The notes: a model not told the origin generated them from the sequence alone. Counted from the stretch's first letter, positions 9,070-18,212 are shown. The stretch: 64,000 nt of DNA from G020348185 sp964525045 (GCA_964525045.1 CAZGFD010000005.1:124001-188000); one strand, 5' to 3'. Numbers and translations: made by a program.

Positions 9070-10092
9070 ATGAAACAGGTCGCTAATCCTCCCAACCCGT
9101 TTCTTTCCGAACACCGGGAACTTCTCGAACCGGCTCCTGCCGCTTCGACCCAAGTTTATGAAGAACGAACAGAAACCATCCTTAGTCGAAATGAAAGCCC
9201 GGACCTTCCTTTTCGATGGAGCGTGAATCCTTATCGAGGCTGTTTCCATGCCTGTGCCTATTGTTATGCTCGCCCCAGTCACGAATATTGGGGTTTTGGG
9301 GCCGGAACGGATTTCGAAACCAAACTCGTGGCAAAACCGAACGCAGCGGAACGCCTTCGGGCGGCATTTCTGAAGCCCGCCTGGCTAGGAGAACTGGTTG
9401 TCTTTTCAGGCAATACCGATTGCTACCAACCATTAGAAGCCACCTATCTCACGACCCGGGACTGTTTGAAGGTTTGTTCGGAATTTTCCAATCCTGTTGG
9501 GATCATTACCAAATCCAGCCTGGTCCTTCGAGATTTAGACATTCTTCAAGAATTGAGGGAAAAAGCTTGGATTCGTGTCTTTTTCAGCATCCCCTTTGCC
9601 AATGATGAGACCGCCCGGAAGGTAGAACCTCAAGCCCCTTCAATTTCCAGGCGGTTTGATGTCATGAGGAAACTTTCAGAGTCTGGGATTCCCACGGCAG
9701 TATCAATTGCTCCAATCATTCCGGGCCTCAATGAACCCGATATTCCGAAAATTCTGGAAATGGCCCGGCAGGCCGGGGCGAGGGAGGCCACCTACATTCT
9801 TCTTCGGTTAAACGGGAATGTGGAGTCGGTATTTTTACAACGCATGAGACACCATTTTCCTGATCGGGTCTCGAAAATCATTCACCACCTGTTAGAGATG
9901 AGAAATGGTAATCTTTCAGAACGAACGTTTTTCAAACGACATGAAGGGCAAGGTGTGACCTGGAAAACCATCGAGCAATTGTTCAACATGAATTACCGAA
10001 AAGCCGGATTTCACCTTATCCCTGATGACCCCGTTCCCAATACGTTTCATCGGCCGGGCCCTCAACAAATGCCGCTATTTCCTACCCCTTAG
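9070..10092 (+). CDS. PA0069-type radical SAM protein
   Basis: The 340-residue protein carries a radical SAM cluster motif of the form CX3CX2C (C58, C62, C65 in RGCFHACAYCYAR) preceded by NPYRG, the signature of the PA0069/SplB-like subfamily. Further family blocks include VVFSGNTDCYQP and the SIAPIIPGLNEP stretch. Length is usual for the family. The members are iron-sulfur SAM enzymes often annotated as DNA-repair related by similarity to spore photoproduct lyase, but the physiological substrate is not established. It stands alone just outside the island. Confidence 0.85.
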   Translation: MKQVANPPNPFLSEHRELLEPAPAASTQVYEERTETILSRNESPDLPFRWSVNPYRGCFHACAYCYARPSHEYWGFGAGTDFETKLVAKPNAAERLRAAFLKPAWLGELVVFSGNTDCYQPLEATYLTTRDCLKVCSEFSNPVGIITKSSLVLRDLDILQELREKAWIRVFFSIPFANDETARKVEPQAPSISRRFDVMRKLSESGIPTAVSIAPIIPGLNEPDIPKILEMARQAGAREATYILLRLNGNVESVFLQRMRHHFPDRVSKIIHHLLEMRNGNLSERTFFKRHEGQGVTWKTIEQLFNMNYRKAGFHLIPDDPVPNTFHRPGPQQMPLFPTP

Positions 10093-10229
10093 CATGTGCT
10101 TCTTCCCTTGCACCTCTGACAATAGCCACAGGAATAGAGTACAATCCCAGGCTGGTTTGTTCGAACTCGTCACAAAGTAGGCATGAAAATCTTATGAACA
10201 GAGATGTAACAACGAAAAAGGAAAACCCG

Positions 10230-11450
10230 ATGCAGGTCATAAAAGGTTGGTGTCGGTGGTTATCACTCGCATGCGTCCTGTTTCTTACCTTGTCTTCTTG
10301 TGGGCAAGACCAAACCCCATGGGACCGGCACATGGACAGAGGGGAACAGTACCTCAAGGCAAAAAATTATCCACCGGCAGAAACAGAATTTAAGACTGCT
10401 CTTTCAGAGGCTGAACGACTTAAGGGTTCCCCTTCTCAGATAGTCAAATCTCTCAGGGCTCTGGCTATTCTCTATGATCTTCAGGGGGACTATGAAAAAG
10501 CCGAACCACTCCTGAAACGAGTGATCGCTATTCAGGAGAAAGAGGGAGGCGACAACGGAAAAGAATTCGCGGTTAGTTTGAGTAATCTGGGAGCGGTCTA
10601 CTTTGCTCAAGAAAAGTATGATCAAGCTCTCCCACTTTTTCAGCGGGCCCTGGAGGTTCGGGAACAAGCCCTGGGCCCCGACCATCCCGATGTTACCATC
10701 GACCTGAAAAACCTTGGAGCCCTGTATGCCAGACAACAACAGTATGCCCAAGCCGAACCCTACCTCCAACGGGCGCTGGCGATTATGGAAAAATCCCTCG
10801 GCTCAGACAACACCAACATCGTCCCCTACCTCAATAACCTGGCGCTGTTGTATCAAGCTCAAGAGCGGTATGACGAGTGCAAGGTTTTACTCACACGCGC
10901 CCTCGCGATCAATGAAAAGGCCATGGGACCTGACAACCCCCGTCTCAGTGGCAGCCTCAATAATCTCGCATTTCTTTATCAACGCCAACAAAATTATGCC
11001 CAAGCCGAATCCTTATTGAAAAGAATTCTTGAAATCAACGAAAAGGCCCTGGGGGCGGATAGTCCCAGGCTGGCGACGTATCTCAGCAGGTTGGCTTCCC
11101 TGTACCGCACCCAAGGTCAGTACCACAAAGCCATTCCTCTCTTAGAACGGGCCGTCAACAACATTGAAACCAAACTCGGAAAGGTAGACCCAGCGTTGGT
11201 GGGACCGCTGAACAACCTTGCGCTGATATACACGTCGCAGGAGAAATATGAAAAAGCCGAACCCCTGTTCAAGCGAACCGTGGCCATCGTTGAAAAAACC
11301 AAAGGCGACAATCATCCCCTGTTAGAACGTACCCTTCGTAATTACGCGGTTTCCCTCCAACATGCCAACCGCCACGAAGAAGCAGAGGCCCTGATCTCCC
11401 GTGCGGACGACATTCGTAAAAAAATTGAAACCCAACAACCCGTGAGTTAG
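10230..11450 (+). CDS. TPR repeat lipoprotein (kinesin light chain-like repeats)
   Basis: The frame opens at 10194, but the ATG at 10230 has an AAAAGGA site and starts a lipoprotein signal (hydrophobic core, lipobox LSSC). After it come about eight tetratricopeptide units of 42 residues with the NLAxLY and A(E)xLxxRALxIxEKxLG pattern typical of the TPR_12/kinesin light chain type, for example LNNLALLYQAQERYDE. TPR domains bind protein partners; a lipid-anchored periplasmic scaffold is likely. It is followed about 95 bp later by a solute-binding protein gene on the same strand. Confidence 0.8.
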   Translation: MQVIKGWCRWLSLACVLFLTLSSCGQDQTPWDRHMDRGEQYLKAKNYPPAETEFKTALSEAERLKGSPSQIVKSLRALAILYDLQGDYEKAEPLLKRVIAIQEKEGGDNGKEFAVSLSNLGAVYFAQEKYDQALPLFQRALEVREQALGPDHPDVTIDLKNLGALYARQQQYAQAEPYLQRALAIMEKSLGSDNTNIVPYLNNLALLYQAQERYDECKVLLTRALAINEKAMGPDNPRLSGSLNNLAFLYQRQQNYAQAESLLKRILEINEKALGADSPRLATYLSRLASLYRTQGQYHKAIPLLERAVNNIETKLGKVDPALVGPLNNLALIYTSQEKYEKAEPLFKRTVAIVEKTKGDNHPLLERTLRNYAVSLQHANRHEEAEALISRADDIRKKIETQQPVS

Positions 11451-11545
11451 GATCAACCCCTCATACCTTTGACCAATCAACTCAGGATTTACGTCAGTCC
11501 TTGTAGACCATCCTCTAACCATTATCCACAACCCAACGTGATGCC

Positions 11546-12400
11546 ATGAACCCCACAAGATTCTTTCAATGCCTTACTGTTGTCATTTTCATTGGGATGT
11601 TTCTACCGGCGATGATTTTCCCGGTCAACGCCATCGCAGCTACCGCCACCGAACAAGGTCAACCGGGGACCCTCAACAGTGTTCTTAAGAATAAAATTTT
11701 GCGAGTCGGCGTATCTCTTTTTACCCCTTGGGTGTTGCGGAATAAGAACGGCGACCTGGTTGGATTCGAAATTGACGTGGCCAACCAACTGGCCAAGGAC
11801 CTGAGTGTTCAACTTGAGCTGAAGGAATTTGATTGGGATGATATCGTGCCGGCGCTGCTGAAAAAGGAAATCGACATTATCGTTGCAGGCATGGTGATCA
11901 CGCCTCAACGCGCGTTGAAAGTGAATTTCAGCCAGCCTTACGCGAATTCAGGGATTGGATTGGCCACCAATCTCGCTCTTACCAAAGATTTTTCGGGTCT
12001 TGCCGATCTGAATCGGCAAAAGGTCAAAGTTGGTGTCGTCGCCGGAACGGTTGCTGAAGACGTGGCGAAACGTCTGTTTCCGGAAGCTACGATTCAAAGC
12101 TTTCTCAAGAGTGAACAGACCGTTCAAGCCCTGGTCCAAGGCAGAATTCACGGATACGTCGAACATGACCCCATCCCCACCTTCCTGGCTTTGGAACATC
12201 CGGGAAAAATTGATGAACCCCTCTCAGAACCTTTACTGAGCACAAAAGCCGGCTTTGCCGTCAACAAGGGGGACCCGGATTTCATCAATTTCCTTAATGC
12301 GTGGATCATCGCGCGAGACGCCGACTCCTGGCTTACTTCCGCCCACAACTTTTGGTTCGAAACTTTGAAATGGCGTGAAGAGGGGATTAAGGAGGAATGA
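11546..12400 (+). CDS. Family 3 extracellular solute-binding protein
   Basis: A 284-residue protein with a signal peptide (cut near NAIAA) and a bacterial type 3 solute-binding fold: LRVGVSLFTPWVL, GFEIDVANQLAKDL, a DIIVAGMVITPQRA stretch and VGVVAGTVAEDVAK. Such proteins bind amino acids or similar small ligands for ABC importers, or act as sensor-like modules. No permease or ATPase gene is adjacent, so the partner must be elsewhere or the protein works alone. Its stop overlaps the next start (ATGA). Confidence 0.8.
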   Translation: MNPTRFFQCLTVVIFIGMFLPAMIFPVNAIAATATEQGQPGTLNSVLKNKILRVGVSLFTPWVLRNKNGDLVGFEIDVANQLAKDLSVQLELKEFDWDDIVPALLKKEIDIIVAGMVITPQRALKVNFSQPYANSGIGLATNLALTKDFSGLADLNRQKVKVGVVAGTVAEDVAKRLFPEATIQSFLKSEQTVQALVQGRIHGYVEHDPIPTFLALEHPGKIDEPLSEPLLSTKAGFAVNKGDPDFINFLNAWIIARDADSWLTSAHNFWFETLKWREEGIKEE

Positions 12401-12795
12401 GTTGTGCCGTAGCCTCACCAGCGTGGGTCCCACCCAACCTCTGGTACTGGCCGCTGATTCTGACCCTCCCGATTGTCCTGGCAGCGGGACGAGGTCAGAA
12501 ATCCACCATCACCCCCTCGCTTCCAGACGAGAGTTCCTACCGGTCAAGCCAATCGGAAATGGCCATTGAGTCGTCTAGCTGGAGAAGCGAGGGAACCGAC
12601 TACGAAAGTTGGAGAGAGCCACCCCCTCCCGCATCCAGCAGTTGGCGATCCAAGTCCGGTCGGCCCAGCAACTCGGGATCGGGTCAAAGCCAAAATGAGT
12701 ACTTTCCGAAGTACGAACCTGGAGATCCCGCGTTTTATAATCAACGCACAGGGGAACAAGAGGACCAGATCAAAGTCTTCGAATTTGGCCGTTGA
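12397..12795 (+). CDS. Ser/Pro-rich small secreted or anchored protein
   Basis: The ATG overlaps the stop of the solute-binding protein gene (ATGA), with AAGGAGG in the upstream coding end, so it is probably translationally coupled. The 132-residue product has one hydrophobic segment (WYWPLILTLPIVLAAG) and then a low-complexity Ser/Pro/Arg region with repeated SSWRS-type words, ending EDQIKVFEFGR. I recognise no family; an alternative frame over the same bases is open but lacks a start signal. Confidence 0.5.
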   Translation: MSCAVASPAWVPPNLWYWPLILTLPIVLAAGRGQKSTITPSLPDESSYRSSQSEMAIESSSWRSEGTDYESWREPPPPASSSWRSKSGRPSNSGSGQSQNEYFPKYEPGDPAFYNQRTGEQEDQIKVFEFGR

Positions 12796-12843
12796 GCCCC
12801 CTTCGACTGAACCTCCGACCGGAATTCCCCTGAATCTCCTCCC

Positions 12844-13221
12844 TCATCCCATTGAATAGAAAAACTCCTCCTTCGCAATTTTTCCATTCTTGACCGTGTA
12901 CAGTCCCATTTCTTCCATGGTCATCCGGTGACCGGATTGTGGCCCACATTTGGGGGTCACATCGAATTTAAAATGCACAATAAATTGATCACCGTGGGGA
13001 AATGGGCCGTTGACTTCACCTCCATGCATCTCGTGATTGTCGACCCACCATTTATTTTTTCCTTTTATGGCTTCAATCCCTGTTTGTGTTTGGTCGTGAC
13101 CTGGCATGGCCATAGCCTCGACACTCACAACATCTGAGCTATAGAGCTTCTCAATCGCTTCAAGGTTTTTCCCTTTTCTACAGAGTCCGACGAGCTCGTC
13201 GCCAATTTCCTTAACGGTCAT
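12844..13221 (-). CDS. SnoaL/NTF2-like small protein
   Basis: The minus-strand ATG at 13221 has AAAGGAGG 8 bases upstream, so the longer open frame to 13311 is not used. The 125-residue product has the layout of SnoaL-like (NTF2 fold) proteins: an N-terminal helix pair, YSSDVVSVEA, a central GKNKWWVDNHEMHG segment, and a final EEMGLYTVKNGKIAKEEFFY strand pair. Members range from cyclases to stress proteins; the function here is open. Confidence 0.7.
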   Translation of the reverse strand: MTVKEIGDELVGLCRKGKNLEAIEKLYSSDVVSVEAMAMPGHDQTQTGIEAIKGKNKWWVDNHEMHGGEVNGPFPHGDQFIVHFKFDVTPKCGPQSGHRMTMEEMGLYTVKNGKIAKEEFFYSMG

Positions 13222-13383
13222 GATGTCAACCTCCTTTGGTATAAATAAAATGAATATGATGCCCCTTCCTTCATTCAGGAAAGAGAACGGATCAATAGCC
13301 CAGACTACCAACCCCTTTTAACCTTTATAGCCTGCCTGTCTCAATTTGCGTATAAAACTCAGTATTGGAAAAGGGGTAACATG

Positions 13384-13980
13384 TCATCCCACCGTGGATT
13401 GCATGAGACGATTTGCCTGAGGGGGAGAAAATCCCTGATAGCCGTGGTGCCGTTCGGTCAACTCCAAGACGGAGAATGGCTCATGATTGACTTGTTCAGG
13501 GACAGAAAAAATTTGGCGCAAGTCGCTCCCCGGTTCCCCAACAATATCACCGGCAAACTGCACACCCTTGGTACTCATTCGTTGTATACTCGTCTCTATA
13601 TCTTCTACGCGGATGGCAATGTGATGCAGCGTCTGATCTCCATATTTTTTCACCCAATGAGGAATAATACTCGATTTCCCCCGTTCACCTTCATAGGCCT
13701 GATCTATAAATAAGGCGGGAAAACCCGGTGCCCGATACACCTTTGCCCACCAATCCTGATAGTTCAACGTATCAGAGTACGCATAGCCATATCGAACAAA
13801 CTCTTCTGCACGTGAATCGATTGCCAGAGTGCGCACCGTGATATGGTCCACCACGGGGAACAACCCCACTCCCGCTTCAACCAGTCCATCCCGCATGATG
13901 CGCGCCGCGCGATTTCGATTGACGTAGTCCTTGACTAACGCTTTGACTAATTCTTCAAGTTGGATGCTCAATGTCATCAT
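13384..13980 (-). CDS. VOC enzyme resembling 2-oxoadipate dioxygenase (HglS/DUF1338-like)
   Basis: The start is the ATG at 13980, with GGAGGT 3 to 6 bases before the ATG pair. The 198-residue product has two vicinal-oxygen-chelate half motifs: DHITVRTL (H46, R50) and LHHIAIRVEDIE (H120, R124), plus a C-terminal acidic ligand candidate in SVLELTE. The HxxxR spacing matches the metal His and substrate Arg described for HglS, which turns 2-oxoadipate into 2-hydroxyglutarate. It is shorter than the best-known HglS enzymes (about 450 residues). Position supports the role: it is the third gene of an operon after a lysine/saccharopine dehydrogenase and an aminoadipate-semialdehyde dehydrogenase, 14 bp from the latter. 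A generic glyoxalase-fold enzyme is the alternative. Confidence 0.6.
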   Translation of the reverse strand: MMTLSIQLEELVKALVKDYVNRNRAARIMRDGLVEAGVGLFPVVDHITVRTLAIDSRAEEFVRYGYAYSDTLNYQDWWAKVYRAPGFPALFIDQAYEGERGKSSIIPHWVKKYGDQTLHHIAIRVEDIETSIQRMSTKGVQFAGDIVGEPGSDLRQIFSVPEQVNHEPFSVLELTERHHGYQGFSPPQANRLMQSTVG

Positions 13981-13994
13981 TCCACCTCCAAACC

Positions 13995-15515
13995 TCAATC
14001 CACAGTAAACTTGATCCCTTGCGCCAGGGGCAATTCGGTTCCCCAATTGATGGTATTGGTCTGCCGGCGCATATATGCCTGCCAGGCATCAGATCCTGCT
14101 TCGCGGCCACCGCCAGTTTCTTTTTCTCCTCCAAACGCACCGCCAATTTCTGCGCCGGAGGTGCCAATATTCACATTGGAAATTCCGCAATCACTACCGT
14201 TCACCGATAAATATTTTTCCGCATGCCGCACATCCATGGTAAACATCGATGAAGACAATCCTTGCCGGACATTATTCTGAAAAGCCAACGCCTCATCCAG
14301 GGTCTGATAGGGCATCACATAGAGAATCGGTGCGAACGTTTCACGCTGAACCACTTCCCATGAATTATCAGCGGAGACGATGGTCGGTTCAACAAAAAAC
14401 CCCGGTTGCTCTAGCACCTGCCCTCCATAAAGAATTTTTCCTCCGGATTTTTGGACCTCTTGAAGCGTTTCTTGATAGACCTTCACCGATGCCTTATCGA
14501 TCAAGGGCCCCATCAAGACATCGGCATCCAGGGGATTCCCAATCCTCACCTGTTTATACGCATTAACCAATCGGGAGATGACATCCTGGTAACGGGATTC
14601 ATGGACAATGAGCCGGCGGGTCGTCGTACAACGCTGGCCGGCGGTACCCACCGCCCCAAAGACAATAGCGGGAACCGCCAAATCCAAATCGGCCGTTTCG
14701 TCCACAATGACAGCGTTATTTCCACTCAATTCAAGCAACGTACGGCCCAGACGGCTGGCCACTAATTCAGCCACGTGCCGTCCAACCGGCACGGAACCGG
14801 TAAAGGAAATAAGCGGGAGCCGGGTGTCCTGTACCATCCCTTGCGCAAGATCGGTTTTGTCTGTAATCAACAAGGAAAAAATCCCTGAATATCCCTGATC
14901 TTCCAGTACCTGATTGCAGATGTGTTGAACAGCTAATGCTGTGAGGGGGGCCTTCGGCGAGGGTTTCCAAATAACCGGATTACCGGCTATACCGGCAATA
15001 AAGGCGTTCCACGCCCAGACGGCGACAGGAAAGTTGAAAGCGGTAATGACCCCGACCACTCCCAATGGGTGCCATTGTTCATACATCCGGTGCTGAGGCC
15101 GCTCGGAATGCATGGTCTTCCCATACAGCATCCGGGCTTGACCGACTGCGAAATCAGCCATGTCGATCATCTCCTGAACCTCGCCATCACCCTCAGCTTT
15201 TATCTTCCCGACTTCCATGGAAACCAAGCTTCCCAAGGCACCCTTTTTTTCACGCAGGGCCTGGCCAATCAGCCGGATGACCTCCCCTCTTCGCGGGGCG
15301 GGGACGGTTCGCCATTTTTCACCCGCGGCTTGCGCAGCCTGCACCACCATCTCATAATCCTGAGGAGAGCACAAATTGACACTGGCAATGGTTTCACCCG
15401 TGGCCGGATTGATAGAAGGCAACAGGCCACAATTGGTTGTCTTGATCCATTTCCCAGGCCCGGCACATCCGCCAGGGTTTACAGATTGTAGACCGAGTTC
15501 ACCTAAGATAGTCAT
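13995..15515 (-). CDS. Aminoadipate-semialdehyde dehydrogenase (ALDH7-like)
   Basis: A 506-residue aldehyde dehydrogenase with the general base Glu in LELSGNN (E262), the catalytic Cys in GTAGQRCTTTRR (C296) and the NAD-site Asn in TAFNFPVA. The HSERP, MYEQWHPLG and QRCTTTRR wording is characteristic of the ALDH7/AASADH group, which oxidises 2-aminoadipate 6-semialdehyde (in equilibrium with piperideine-6-carboxylate) to 2-aminoadipate with NAD. The gene lies between a lysine/saccharopine dehydrogenase (29 bp upstream) and the HglS-like gene (14 bp downstream), exactly the order a lysine-degradation route needs. Start ATG has GAGGTG upstream. Confidence 0.85.
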   Translation of the reverse strand: MTILGELGLQSVNPGGCAGPGKWIKTTNCGLLPSINPATGETIASVNLCSPQDYEMVVQAAQAAGEKWRTVPAPRRGEVIRLIGQALREKKGALGSLVSMEVGKIKAEGDGEVQEMIDMADFAVGQARMLYGKTMHSERPQHRMYEQWHPLGVVGVITAFNFPVAVWAWNAFIAGIAGNPVIWKPSPKAPLTALAVQHICNQVLEDQGYSGIFSLLITDKTDLAQGMVQDTRLPLISFTGSVPVGRHVAELVASRLGRTLLELSGNNAVIVDETADLDLAVPAIVFGAVGTAGQRCTTTRRLIVHESRYQDVISRLVNAYKQVRIGNPLDADVLMGPLIDKASVKVYQETLQEVQKSGGKILYGGQVLEQPGFFVEPTIVSADNSWEVVQRETFAPILYVMPYQTLDEALAFQNNVRQGLSSSMFTMDVRHAEKYLSVNGSDCGISNVNIGTSGAEIGGAFGGEKETGGGREAGSDAWQAYMRRQTNTINWGTELPLAQGIKFTVD

Positions 15516-15544
15516 ACGGCACCTCGTATTTCCCAGACCCCCGT

Positions 15545-16636
15545 CTATTCCGCATAATACCGACCGAAACGATTGTCCAGAATGCTCTTCAAAGCAATAG
15601 ATTCTTGGGTAACAAATCCACGATATTCCTTGGGATGTTCAAATACCAAGTCAACGACGCTACAGATTCCACTGGCGGTGGTCACCTGGATCGCCGACCA
15701 AAGTTTCCCGGCAATGGTCTGGGGATAAATTTTTTTGACATAATTTTCTTCATACAGTTCACCTTGCCGTTTCCCTGTCACCGACGCGTAAATGAGAACA
15801 ACATCCTGCAACGTTTTCGGAACCGCATTTTCCAATACCCGCTTCAAGGTCTCCCGATCGTCATTCAGCTTTAAATCATTCATGAGGAGATGAATTTTCT
15901 CACAATGACCTGGATATCGAAGCGTCTTATAGTTCATCGTACTCACCTTGCCGGCATAACTGTCCGCCAGCGTTCCTAACCCGCCAGACGTATTAAACCC
16001 TTCATATAGCAGGCCATCAATGGTGATAGTTTCGTACCCCTCTAAAGGTAGCAATGGCACGTGTTTCCCGTTTTCAACTCCATAGCATGTATTTCCGTAT
16101 TCATTGATTAACCCATCCGTAGACCATGTGAGAGAATATTTCAACACATTGCTTGGATTCACAGGCAAGGCTCCCACCCGCATTTTTACGATTTCGACCG
16201 AATCAAAATGGGTCATGAGATCATGAGCGACAATACTAATAAATCCGGGTGCTAATCCACATTGTGGGACAAACGCCTGCCCCGCCTCCTTTGCAATTCC
16301 TTTAATCTTCCTTGTGACTTCGACATCCTCCGTCAAATCGAAATAATGGAGAGCATGGGCCCGGGCCATCTCTCCCACCACTTCATTACAGTAATAGGGA
16401 AGGCTTGAAATGATTCCTTCAATCCTTGTGGCCGAAAGAAAAGCATCCAATGCCTCTTTATCCATCACATCCATGGAATGAACATGGAATTTTGATTGAG
16501 ACAAATCGGATTTCAATTGTTTAAGCGCCTCAAAGTCCACATCGCCGAGATGGACTTCGTATCCCCCGCTTTCCACCAGTAACGTCGCAATCAGCGACCC
16601 TATTTTTCCTCCACCCAGAATGAGCACATGACGCAT
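15545..16636 (-). CDS. Lysine 6-dehydrogenase / saccharopine dehydrogenase family
   Basis: The protein begins with a Rossmann motif, VLILGGGKIGSLIA, and reads through as a member of the saccharopine dehydrogenase family (PYYCNEVV, QCGLAPGFISIVAHDL, RYPGHCEKI). At about 363 residues it is close in size to bacterial lysine 6-dehydrogenases, which make aminoadipate semialdehyde from lysine directly; fungal saccharopine dehydrogenases are longer. It heads the three-gene operon. The ATG at 16636 is preceded by AGAAAGGA; a TTG two codons upstream (16642) is an equally possible start. Which substrate (lysine or saccharopine) is used cannot be decided from sequence alone. Confidence 0.7.
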   Translation of the reverse strand: MRHVLILGGGKIGSLIATLLVESGGYEVHLGDVDFEALKQLKSDLSQSKFHVHSMDVMDKEALDAFLSATRIEGIISSLPYYCNEVVGEMARAHALHYFDLTEDVEVTRKIKGIAKEAGQAFVPQCGLAPGFISIVAHDLMTHFDSVEIVKMRVGALPVNPSNVLKYSLTWSTDGLINEYGNTCYGVENGKHVPLLPLEGYETITIDGLLYEGFNTSGGLGTLADSYAGKVSTMNYKTLRYPGHCEKIHLLMNDLKLNDDRETLKRVLENAVPKTLQDVVLIYASVTGKRQGELYEENYVKKIYPQTIAGKLWSAIQVTTASGICSVVDLVFEHPKEYRGFVTQESIALKSILDNRFGRYYAE

Positions 16637-16832
16637 GGCCAATGTTTTCCTTTCTCTTTTTTATTATACTCCTTGATCCCTATGGATACCTATCAATCCT
16701 ATAACCACGGCCAATCATCGGCCCCTGACAAAGAATATTCTTGACCATGTCACATTTCGGCATGACCTGGGCCTCCCTCATTCATCACATACACCTTCAT
16801 CAAAACCTTCGATAAGCAAAAAGGCGCTTCAG

Positions 16833-16856
16833 CTGAACTATTCGATATCCGTTCAG
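16833..16856. promoter_or_regulatory. Dyad upstream of the ArsI/CadI-like gene
   Basis: CTGAAC at 16833-16838 and GTTCAG at 16851-16856 are perfect 6-bp inverted arms separated by 12 bp. The site lies in the about 420-bp gap between the lysine operon promoter and the ArsI-like gene, about 200 bp before that gene's start. It could be an operator; no promoter hexamers were recognised beside it. Confidence 0.3.
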
Positions 16857-17054
16857 GTGAATCCGGATGCCTATGACCGTATGCCTATTGGGGGCAAGAA
16901 ATTCAGTATTGAATTTGGCCATGCCAATCTCACACCTACAAGTAAAGTGAGTATTCGCCTGCAGATCCCCGGGATTGCGTCCTTTTTCAGATTAGCCCGT
17001 CTATTGAACTATGGGGGGAAAATGGTTTCTCCCCAAATACAAAAGGAGCATTCC

Positions 17055-17498
17055 ATGAAAACTCATATTTCCCTCAATGTGCGTGATGTCCAGGCCTCGG
17101 TTGCGTTTTATCAAATGGTCTTTGGAGTGGCCCCTCAAAAACAGGCGGGGGATTACGCGAAGTTTGACCTGACAACCCCACCTCTCAATTTCTCGTTGAT
17201 CTCCGCGCCGACTGACATCAGCAGGGTGAACCACTTGGGTGTTGAAGTGGATTCTGCCAACGAACTCACCAGTTGGGAACACCGTCTTCAGGATCTTGGC
17301 CTGGTGAATAGAATCGAGATGGACGTCGACTGTTGTTTCGCAAGGCAGAACAAGGTGTGGTTTACCGACCCGGATGGAAACCATTGGGAAGTCTTTACGG
17401 TGTTAGAACAACTTCCGGTGACCATGCCGCTGACCGAAACGGGGTGCTGTGTCCCCTCAAATGAATCGACGAGGACCAACCTTTGCGGTTGCCCCTGA
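17055..17498 (+). CDS. ArsI/CadI-family heavy-metal dioxygenase
   Basis: An AAAAGGAG site 8 bases before the ATG at 17055 sets the start; the open frame further upstream is not needed. The 147-residue product is a single-domain vicinal-oxygen-chelate protein. Predicted Fe ligands are H4, H60 (NHLGVEV) and E112 (HWEVF). The vicinal pair C93-C94 in DVDCCFARQNKVWF is the arsenical-binding pair of ArsI, the C-As lyase that demethylates trivalent methylarsenicals, and of cadmium-induced CadI. A Cys-rich tail (CC at 131-132, CGC at 144-146) may add thiols. A SigZ-like gene starts 40 bp downstream. ArsI versus CadI specificity is not decidable here. Confidence 0.85.
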   Translation: MKTHISLNVRDVQASVAFYQMVFGVAPQKQAGDYAKFDLTTPPLNFSLISAPTDISRVNHLGVEVDSANELTSWEHRLQDLGLVNRIEMDVDCCFARQNKVWFTDPDGNHWEVFTVLEQLPVTMPLTETGCCVPSNESTRTNLCGCP

Positions 17499-17538
17499 AA
17501 GGGAAAACAGTGATAATGCTCCCCGGGGACAATCATTA

Positions 17539-18147
17539 ATGCCTCTTGATGCAAATCAAATCTGGATGGAAGTCCACCTTGGCCTTCGAGGCTTCATTGC
17601 CAGGCGAGTGCCTCAGGACGCTGAGGTGGACGACATTTTGCAGGAAGTATTTTTACGGATGCATCGTAATGTGGATAAACTGAAGGACCCACGTCGTGTC
17701 GTGTCGTGGGTTTTTCAAATCACTCGAAATGTGATTTCGGATTATTATCGTTCGCCGAGGCACCGTCGTGAAATTGCGAGCGGCTCAGCTGCAGACCTGG
17801 ACGCCTCCTATTCCATTCCGCATCCTTCCCCCATTTCTGAATCTCCTGAGACTCAACGTATAAAAAAAGAGATAGCAGCCTGCCTTCTTCCGATGATCAA
17901 GCAATTACCTGATCGCTACGGGGAGGCCTTAATGCTTGTAGAAATAGATGGTTTGACCCAGAAGGCCGCCGCACACCAACTGGGAATCTCGCTCTCGGGT
18001 ATGAAATCCCGAGTCCAGCGAGGCCGTAAGGAACTCAAACACCTTATTGAAAAATGTTGTGTTCTTCAATTGGACCGGCGTAGAAGCGTTACCGACTATT
18101 CAGTTCGCGATACCAACTGCAACCCTTGCGGGTCCTCTCAAAATTAA
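17539..18147 (+). CDS. sigZ: SigZ-like ECF RNA polymerase sigma factor
   Basis: Region 2 (HLGLRGFIARRVPQDAEVDDILQEVFLRM, about residues 13-41, with DDILQEVF) and region 4 (LPDRYGEALMLVEIDGLTQKAAAHQLGISLSGMKSRVQRGRKEL, about 120-165) are both present, joined by an acidic linker. The C-terminal CCVLQLDRRRSVTDY with a later CNPC gives a Cys-rich tail seen in the SigZ group. The start is chosen at 17539, just after the ArsI-like gene; an upstream GTG (17449) would overlap that gene. There is no adjacent anti-sigma gene; the Cys tail may itself sense redox or thiol-binding metals. Confidence 0.8.
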   Translation: MPLDANQIWMEVHLGLRGFIARRVPQDAEVDDILQEVFLRMHRNVDKLKDPRRVVSWVFQITRNVISDYYRSPRHRREIASGSAADLDASYSIPHPSPISESPETQRIKKEIAACLLPMIKQLPDRYGEALMLVEIDGLTQKAAAHQLGISLSGMKSRVQRGRKELKHLIEKCCVLQLDRRRSVTDYSVRDTNCNPCGSSQN

Positions 18148-18212
18148 TTACTTTTCTCAAGAACTCAAGTTTTGCGGAGGTCATTCTCTATCGTGTGATC
18201 AAGGAGTCTTCA

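Noticed and set aside
12473..12859. Alternative frame over the Ser/Pro-rich gene
   Set aside because: The frame 12397-12795 has ATGA coupling and a ribosome site, while this one does not.
16857..17054. N-terminal extension of the ArsI-like protein
   Set aside because: The ATG at 17055 has a good ribosome site and matches the family N-terminus; the extension is not similar to the family.
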